The translations under genes were made by a program, and so were the position numbers. Positions 57,272 to 64,000 of a stretch of DNA of 64,000 nucleotides are shown here, one piece after another. How positions within the stretch are numbered: the stretch's first letter is position 1; each line of letters starts with the position of its first letter. The notes beneath the pieces were generated by a model that was not told the DNA's origin, did no database searches, and saw only the letters and a program-made list of their open reading frames with translations. This stretch comes from Elephas maximus indicus (lineage: Eukaryota; Chordata; Mammalia; Proboscidea; Elephantidae): positions 29,690,001 to 29,754,000 of the forward strand of contig NC_064841.1 of assembly GCF_024166365.1 (NCBI RefSeq), in the 5' to 3' direction.

Positions 57272-58290
57272 ATGCAATCAAAATGCATTAATAATTACTG
57301 GTGTTGGAATTTGAAAGTTGGCAACAAAGAAGGATCAGTAATTGGAAACGAAGAAGGATGGGTAGTTGGAAAAAATGGTCTTGGTGACAGAAACAATGCT
57401 GGAGATCGCATGATAGACTTTTGCAAGATCAATGACTTCTTCATCGCAAATATCCTTTTTCAACAACATAAATGGCAACTATACACGTGGACCTTACCAG
57501 ATGGAGTACACAGGGATGAAACCGACTACATCTGTTGAAAGGGACGATGGAAAAGCTCAGTATCATCAGTCAGAACAGGGGACAACTGCGGAACAGACCA
57601 TCAATTGCTCATATGCAAGTTCAAGTTGAAACTGAAGAAAATTAGAACAAGTCTACCAGAGCCAAAGTATGACCTTGAGTATATCCCACCTGAATTTAGA
57701 GACCATCTCAAGGATAGATTTGACCCATTGAACACTAATGACCAAAGACTAGACCCGTTGTGGAATGACATCAAGGACATCATACATGAAGAAAGTTAGA
57801 GATAATTAAAAAGCCAGGAAGGAAAGAAAAGATCAAAATGAATGTCAGAAGAGACTCCACAACTTGCTCTTCAACGTTAAGTAGCTAAAGCAAAAGGAAG
57901 AAATGATGAGTTGTGATATTGAAGGATTCTACAGGGCAAATGTTAAATGATGCAGAAAGCATCAAAAGAGGATGGAAGGAATACACAGAGTTACTATGCC
58001 AAAAAGAATTGGTCGATGTTCAACCATTTCAGGAGGTAGCATATGACCAGGAACCAATGGTACTGAAGGAAAAAGTCCAAGCTGCACTGAAGGGAATTGC
58101 AAAAAGCAAGGCTCCAGGAATTAATGGAATACCAGTTGAGATGTTTCAACAGCTGGATGCAGTGCTGAAAGTGCACATTAGTCTATGCCAAGAAATTTGG
58201 AAGACAGCTACCTGGCCAACCAACTGGAAGAGATCCATATTTATGCCTATTCCCAAGAAAGGTGATCCACCTGAATTCAGAAATTATTGA
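57272..58290 (+). pseudogene. RTE ORF remnant: endonuclease end, linker, RT start
   Basis: RTE elements encode one main protein with an APE-type endonuclease and reverse transcriptase. Readable pieces are NGLGDRNNAGDRMIDFCKIN (57272-57538), KYDLEYIPPEFRDHLKDRFD (57605-57799), and KSKAPGINGIPVEMFQQLDA with SIFMPIPKKGDPPEFRNY (57913-58290), the first RT motifs. They lie in different frames. The GDWN-type endonuclease motif near 57300 reads GVGI, consistent with decay. Confidence 0.85.
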
Positions 58291-58477
58291 ACAATATCAG
58301 TAATATCACACACAAGTAAAATTTTGCTGAAGATTATTCAAAAGCAGCTGCAGCAGTACATGGACAGAGAACCGCCAGAAATTCAAGCAGGATTCAGAAG
58401 AGGATGTGGAATGAGGGATATAATTGCTAATGTCAGATAGATCCTGGCTGAAAGCAGAGAATACCAGAAGGATGTTT

Positions 58478-60044
58478 GTTGTCGTAGTTGTTGTTAAAAA
58501 AAAAAAAAAAAAACTAGTGCCATCGTTAGGTGCCGTCAAGTTGGTTCCGACTCATAGCGACCCTATGCACAACAGAACGAAACACTGCCCGGTCCTGCGC
58601 CATCCTTACAATCGTTGTTATGCTTTAGCTCATTGTTGCAGCCACTGTGTCAATCCACCTCGTTGAGTGTCTTCCTCTTTTCCGCTGACCCTGTACTCTG
58701 CCAAGCATGATGTCCTTCTCCAGGGACTGATCCCTCCTGACAACATGTCCAAAGTATGTAAGACGCAGTCTCGCCATCCTTGTCTCTAAGGAACATTCTG
58801 GCCGCACTTCTTCCAAGACACATTTGTTCCTTCTTTTGGCGGTCCATGGTATATTCAATATTCTTCACCAGCACCACAATTCAAAGGCGTCAACTCTTCT
58901 TCGGTTTTCCTTTTTCATTGTCCAGCTTTCACATGCATGTGATGTGATTCAAAATACCATGGCTTGGGTCAGGCACACCTTAGTCTTCAGGATGACATCT
59001 TTGCTCTTCAACACTTTGAAGAGGTCCTTTGCAGCAGGTTTGCCCAATGCAATGTGTCTTTTGATTTCTTGACTGCTACTTAACCACACACTTCCGTGAC
59101 TGTTGATTGTGGATCCAAGTAAAAAGAAATCCTTGACAACTTCAATCTTTTCTCCATTTATCATGATTTTGCTCATTGGTCCACCTGTGAGGATTTTTGT
59201 TCTCTTTATGTTGAGGTGTAATCCATACTGAAGGCTGTGGTCTTTGACCTTCATTAGTGAGTGCTTCAAGTCCTCTTCACTTTCAGCAAGCAAGATTGTG
59301 TCATCTGCATAATGCAGGTTGTTAATGGGTCTTCCTCCAATCCTGATGCCCCGTTCTTCTTCATATAGTCCAGCTTCTCATATTATTTGTTCAGCATACA
59401 GATTAAACAGGTATGGTGAAAGAATACAACCCAACACACACCTTTCCTGACTTTAAACCAATGAGCATCCCCTTGTTCTCTCCGAACAACTGCCTCTTGA
59501 TCTATGTAAAGGTTCCTCATGAGCACAATTAAGTGTTTTGGAATTCCCATTCTTCTCAATGTTATCCATAATTTGTTATGATCCACACGGTCGAATGCCT
59601 TTTCATAGTCAATAAAACAGAGGTAAACATCCTTCTGGTATTCTCTGCTTTCAGCCAGGATCCATCTGACATCAGCAATGATATCCCTGGTTCCACGTCC
59701 TCTTCTGAAACCAGCCTGAATTTCTGGCAGTTCCCTGTCAATATACTTCTACAGCCATTTTTGAATGATCTTCAGCAAAATTTTGCTTGCCTGTGATATT
59801 AATGATATTGTTCTATAATTTCCACATTCGGTTGGATCACCTTTCTTGGGAATAGGCATAAATATGGATCTCTTCCAGTCAGTTGCCCAGGAAGCTGTCT
59901 TCCATATTTCTTGTCGTAGACGAGCGAGCACCTCCAGCACTGCGTCCGTTTGTTGAAACATCTCAATTGATATTCCATCAATTCCTGGAGCCTTGTTTTT
60001 CGCCAGTGCCTTCAGAGCAGCTTGGACTTCTTCCTTCAGTACCA
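58478..60044 (-). mobile_element. RTE LINE, 5'-truncated, inverted inside another RTE
   Basis: On the minus strand it runs from the first RT motifs to the 3' end and an AAC-rich tail with an A/T run. It splits the host RTE at ACCAGAAGGATGTTT (58463-58477); the right flank CCAGATGTTT (60045-60054) is the same site with a 4-base loss. It is the second RTE in opposite orientation, so the host could fold on itself over more than 1 kb if transcribed. Confidence 0.9.
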
Positions 60045-60045
60045 C
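58625..60045 (-). pseudogene. RTE reverse transcriptase remnant in the nested copy
   Basis: The piece at 59749-60045 reads ALAKNKAPGIDGISIEMFQQ, SIFMPIPKKGDPTECGNYRT and LISQASKILLKIIQKWL. The piece at 59383-59586 reads LWITLRRMGIPKHLIVLMRN and YIDQEAVVRREQGDAHWFKV. The piece at 58949-59293 covers the region after the catalytic box. The frames differ, so it is not translatable as one protein, but it is the best-conserved RTE RT in the window. Confidence 0.86.
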
Positions 60046-60190
60046 CAGATGTTTACCTGTGTTTCATTGACTATGCAAAGGCATTTGACTGTGTGGATCA
60101 CAACGAATTATGGATCACTTTGTGAGGAATGGGAATTCCAGAACACTTAATTGTGCTTATGAGGAATTTGTGCATGGATCAAGAGGCAGT

Positions 60191-60971
60191 TGTTTATTTA
60201 ATTCAATTGGCATAATAAAATCTATTAAGAAAACATTCTGCATCCCACTTTGGGGACTGGCGTCTGGGGTGTTAAACACCAACAAGTGGCCATCTAAGAT
60301 GCACCAATTGGTCTCAACCCACTTGGAGCCAGGAAGAATGAAGAACACCAAAGACACAAGGTAATTATGAGCCTGAAAAACAGAAAAGACCACATAAACC
60401 AGAGACTACATCAGCCTGAGACCAAAGAACTAGATGGTGCCCCATCATAACTGATGACTGCCCCAACAGGGAACACAACAGAGAACCCCTGAGGGAGCAA
60501 GAGAGCTGTGGGATGCAGACCTCAAATTCTCATAAAAAGACCAGACTCAATGGTCAGATTGTGACTAGAAGGACCCCAGAAGCCATGGTCCCCAAACCTT
60601 CTGTTAGCCCAAGACACGAACCATTGCCAAAGCCAAGTCTTCAGACAGCGATTGGACTGGAGTATGGGATGAAAAATGATACTGGTGAAGAACGAGCTTC
60701 TTGGATCAGGTAGACACATGAGACTATGTTGGTATCTCCTGTCTGGAGGGAAGATGAGAGGGCGGAGAGGGCCAGAAGCTACCCCAATGGACATGAGGAG
60801 AGAGAGTGGAGGGAAGAACTGTGCTGTCTCATTAGAGGGAGAGCAATTAGGCCTGTATAGCAAGGTGTATGTAAATTTTTGTATGAGAGACTGACCTGAT
60901 TTGTAAACTTCCACTTAAAGCACACACAAAAATAATAATTTAAATAAATAAATAAATACAACATTAAAAAA
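60191..60971 (+). mobile_element. L1 3' end insert in the RTE with target duplication
   Basis: About 780 bases of an L1 3' UTR run from TTCAATTGGCATAATAAAAT to an A-rich (AAAT)n tail. AAGAGGCAGT flanks it on both sides (60181-60190 and 60972-60981). The 3' UTR type is that of the inserts at 7180 and 50075. Confidence 0.93.
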
Positions 60972-61173
60972 AAGAGGCAGTCTTTTGAACAGAACAAGGG
61001 GATACCGCATGGTTTAAAGTCAGGAAAGGTGTCAGGGTTGTATCCTTTCACCATACCTGTTCAATCTGTATGCTGAGCAAATAATCTGAGAAGCTAGACT
61101 ATATGAAGAAGAAAGGAGCATCAGGATTGGAGGAAGACTCATTAGCAACCTGTGTTATGCAGATGACACAACC

Positions 61174-61872
61174 TTGCTTGCTGAAAGTGAAAAGGACTTG
61201 AAACACTTACTGATGAAGATCAAAGACCACAGCCTTCAGTATGGATTACACCTCAACATAAAGAAAACAAAAATCCTTGTAAGTGGTCCAATAAGCAACA
61301 TCATGATAAATGGAGAAAAGATTGAAGTTATCAAGAGTTCCATTTTACTTGGATCCACAGCCAACACCCATGGAAGCAGCTAATCAAAAGACACACTGCA
61401 TTGGGCACATCTGCTGCAAGAGACCTCTTGTGTTGAAAAGCAAAGACATTGCCTTGAACCTGATCCAAGCCATGGTGTTTTCAATCGCCTCATATGCATG
61501 TGAGTACCAGATGATGAATAAGGAAGACTTAAGAAAAATTGACACCTTTGAATTATGGTGTTAGCTAAGAATATTGAATATACCATGGACTGCCGAAAGA
61601 ACGAGCAAATCTGTCTTGAAGAAGTACAGCCAGAATGCTCCTTGGAAGCAAGGATGGCAAGGCTATGTTGCGTGTACTTTGGACATGTTGTCACGAGGGA
61701 CCAGTCCCTGGAGAAGGACATCATGTTTGGTAAAACAGAGGGTCAGCAAAAAAGAGGAAGAGCCTCAGTGAGATGGATTGACCCAGTGGCTGCAACAATG
61801 GGTTCAAGTATAGCAGAGATCGTGAGGATGGCTCAGGACTGGGCACTGTTTTGTTCGTTCTGTTGTGCATAG
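61174..61872 (+). pseudogene. RTE ORF remnant: RT end and C-terminal region
   Basis: The segment follows the YADD box with AESEKDLKHLLMKIKDHSLQ, NIKKTKILVSGPISNIMING (61174-61383), then VLAKNIEYTMDCRKNEQICL and AKRGR-type basic residues (61555-61872). This C-terminal domain is conserved across all four RTE copies of the window. Frames shift at about 61383 and 61555. Confidence 0.82.
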
Positions 61873-61949
61873 GACCATGATGATTTGGAATTGATTTGAC
61901 ACCACCTAACAAAACAAACATATATATATATCCTCGAGTCAATACACCA

Positions 61950-62352
61950 TTATCCTAATTATGGTCTCTTTAAAACAAGTCTTAATCTAGTAGAGCCAGT
62001 CCCCCAAACTTCTTTTTCTTCAAGTGTATTTTGGCTATTCTGAAGTGTTTGCGATTCCACATACATTTTAGAATCAGTTTATCAAGCTAGCTGGAAAAAA
62101 GAAAGCAAGACAGAAAGTAGGACAGAAAGAGAGAGAGAAAAAACACACACCTGGCAAGATATTGTTTACAATTGCATTGAATCTACTAATCAGTTTTGGG
62201 AGAATTAACGTCTTTATGATATTCAGTCCTACAACCTATGAACATTAAACATCCTTCCATTTATTTGGCCTTTATTGTCGTTTGATATATTACAGTTCTG
62301 CATGGAAGTCTTCTACATCTTTTGTGAGCTTTTTTCCCCTTAGATGTATTTT
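61950..62352 (-). mobile_element. Old L1 ORF2 fragment, minus strand
   Basis: AGAATCAGTTTATCAAGCTA, TTGCATTGAATCTACTAATC, AATTAACGTCTTTATGATAT and CTTCCATTTATTTGGCC fit the complement of the post-RT part of an old L1 ORF2. A purine-rich AAAG/ACAG microsatellite lies at 62095-62145. Confidence 0.65.
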
Positions 62353-63340
62353 TCTTGTTGTTAGGTGCCATTGAGTCAGTTCTGACTCATAGCGACCCTA
62401 TGTACAACAGAACAAAACACGGCCCAGTCCTGCATCATCCTCACAATCAGTGCTATGTTTGAGCCTATCGTTGTAGCCACTGTGTCAATTCATTTCATTG
62501 AGGTTCTTCCTCTTTTTCCCTGACCCTCTACTTTACCAAGCATGATGTCCTTCTCCAGGGACTGGTCCCTCCTAATAACATGTCCAAATCACGTGAGTAG
62601 TCTGGCCATCCTTGCTTCTAAGGAGCATTCTGGCTGTACTTCTTCCAAGACAGATTTGTTCATTCTTCTGTCAGTCCGTGGTGTATATTCAATACTCTTC
62701 ATCAACACCATAATTAAAGGCGTCAATTCTTCTTTGGTCTTCCTTATTCATTGTCCAGCTTTCACATGCATATGAGATGATTAGAAATACCCTGGCTTGG
62801 GTCAGGCGCATCTTAGACCTCAAAGTAACATCTTCGCTTTTCAATACTTTAAAGAGGTCTTTTGTAGCAGATTTGCCCAATGCAATATATCATTTGATTT
62901 CTTGACTTACTGGTGCAACTATATTTGAATTATCATCAGCAAAACTTTACTCGCATGCCATATTCATGATATTGTTTGATAATTTCTACATTCTGTTGGC
63001 TTAACTTTCTTTGGAATGGGCACAAACGTGGATCTCTTCCAGTTGGTTGGCTAGGTAGCTGTCTTTCAAATTTCTTGGCATAGATGAATGAGGGCTTTCA
63101 ATGTTGCATCCATTTGTTGAAACATCTTAATTGATATTCCATCAATTTCTGGAGCCCTGTTTTTCAGTAACAGCTTCAATGTAGCCTGGACTTCTTCCTT
63201 TGATACCATTGGTTCTTGATCATATGCTACCTCCTGAAATGGCTGAACGTTGACCGATTCTTTTTGGTATAGTGATTCTATGTATTCCTTCCATCTTGTT
63301 TTGATGTTTCCTGCGTCATTCAATATTTTGTCTATGCAAA

Positions 63341-63512
63341 AAAAACAAACAAAAAAAAACCTGTTGCTGTCGAGTTGATTCAGACTCATAGTGACCCTAC
63401 AGGACACAGTAGAACTTCCCCATAGAGTTTCCAAGGGGCACCTGGTGGATTCGAAGAGCCGACCTTTGGGTTAGCAGCTGTAGCTCTTAATCACTACACT
63501 GTCAGGGTTTCC
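63341..63512 (-). repeat. AfroSINE nested in RTE, minus orientation
   Basis: An A-rich tail complement is followed by CCTGTTGCTGTCGAGTTGAT, ACTCATAGTGACCCTACAGG, CCCCATAGAGTTTCCAAGGG, ACCTGGTGGATTCGAAGAGC and AATCACTACACTGTCAGGG (head). Confidence 0.92.
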
Positions 63513-63741
63513 ATATTGCCCACAGAATCCTTCAATATTGCAGCTCGAGGTTTGAAGTTTTTTGTCAGTTTTTTTAGCTTGAGAAATGCCAAGTGTGTTC
63601 CTTCCTTTTGGTTTTCTAACTCCAGGTCTTTGCACATATCATTATAATACTTTACTTTGTTTTATTGAGCTGCCCTTTGAAATCTTCTGTTCAACTCTTT
63701 TACTTTATCATTTCTTCCTTTTGCTTTAGCTACTCTATGTT

Positions 63742-63916
63742 TCTGGTGGTGCAGTGGTTAAAGCGATCAGCTGCTAAATGAAAGGTTGGCGGTTTGAAAC
63801 CACCAGCAGCTCCACGGGAGAAAGATGTGGCTGTCTGCTTCCATGAAGATTTTACAGCCTTAGAATCCCTTTGCATAGGATCTGACTTGATGACAATGTG
63901 TTTTTCTTTTTTTTTA
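63742..63916 (+). repeat. AfroSINE, long variant, nested in RTE with target duplication
   Basis: CTGGTGGTGCAGTGGTTAAA (A-box), GGTTGGCGGTTTGAAACCAC (B-box), GAAAGATGTGGCTGTCTGCT and TTTTACAGCCTTAGAATCCC are in order. ACTCTATGTT lies on both sides (63732-63741 and 63917-63926). Confidence 0.92.
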
Positions 63917-64000
63917 ACTCTATGTTCAAGAACAAGTTTCAGAGTGTCTTTTGACATCTACTTTGTCTTTTCTTTTTTAACTACCTTTTTCTTTCTTCAT

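Larger units (their letters stand above)
56137..61915 (+). mobile_element. RTE (BovB-like) LINE, nearly complete, with three nested insertions
   Basis: It begins near CATGTCTGTCAGTTTGTC and runs through the endonuclease (56380-57600), linker (57600-57900), RT (57913-58477, 60045-60190, 60982-61560) and C-terminal part to the 3' end near TGACACCACCTAACAAAACA. Without the insertions (56561-57114, 58478-60044, 60191-60971) it is about 2.9 kb, close to the full RTE length I recall. About 200 bases of the linker are missing near 57910. Stops and shifts make it inactive. The RT YADD box is preserved at 61156-61167. Confidence 0.9.
62353..64000 (-). mobile_element. RTE LINE, minus strand, runs off the window end
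   Basis: It starts on the + strand with CTTGTTGTTAGGTGCCATTG (3' end and tail of the minus-strand element). It covers the C-terminal region to about 62910, then jumps over most of RT to its first motifs (62930-63340) and continues into the linker (63513-64000). The linker part missing from the copy at 56137 is present here. Two SINEs are inserted (63341-63512 and 63742-63916). Confidence 0.88.

Overview
The window is a stretch of mammalian nuclear DNA carrying one protein-coding gene, EIF5A2, set in a dense field of retrotransposons. The lineage is most likely Afrotherian, with elephant or another paenungulate the best guess. At least a dozen tRNA-derived SINEs of the AfroSINE type are present. 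RTE (BovB-like) LINEs share the SINE 3' end, and there are many L1 copies with lineage-specific 5' and 3' UTRs. The species assignment is inferred from these repeats, not proven.

Layout. 1-11.4 kb: AfroSINEs, an old LTR, two L1 pieces (1.6-4.7 kb and 7.2-10.5 kb), MIR and DNA-transposon remnants. 11.55-12.6 kb: the CpG-island promoter of EIF5A2, with CCAAT, GC and E-box motifs. 12.8-27.5 kb: four coding exons of EIF5A2 on the + strand (12798-12962, 13682-13786, 23564-23695, 27468-27527). They join to an intact 153-residue reading frame with GT-AG splice sites, the hypusine lysine K50 and a consensus Kozak start. 27.5 to about 32.25 kb: a long AU-rich 3' UTR with several AATAAA signals and no recognisable transposon. 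Its size and the total gene span of about 20 kb fit the known mammalian gene.

32.3-64 kb: no cellular gene was recognised. This is a nested retrotransposon landscape. At 34-50.7 kb an ancient L1 was split by a block of younger L1s, one of which (40.1-44.35 kb) lies inside another and lacks ORF2. An inverted L1 lies at 50.7-52.6 kb. At 53.6-64 kb there are four RTE copies. One carries a solo class I LTR. One nearly complete copy holds an internal L1 fragment, a second RTE copy and an L1 3' end. A fourth runs off the window end.

All LINE reading frames examined are broken by frameshifts, stops or deletions, so no autonomous element is evident. I found no CRISPR array, operon, functional tRNA gene or novel multi-gene system. 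The most notable signals are the tandem-monomer 5' UTRs of the L1s, the datable nesting order, the internally terminated L1 insert, the SINE/RTE shared tail and the repeat-free EIF5A2 3' UTR. Family names for older repeats come from memory of consensus sequences and need a RepeatMasker run.
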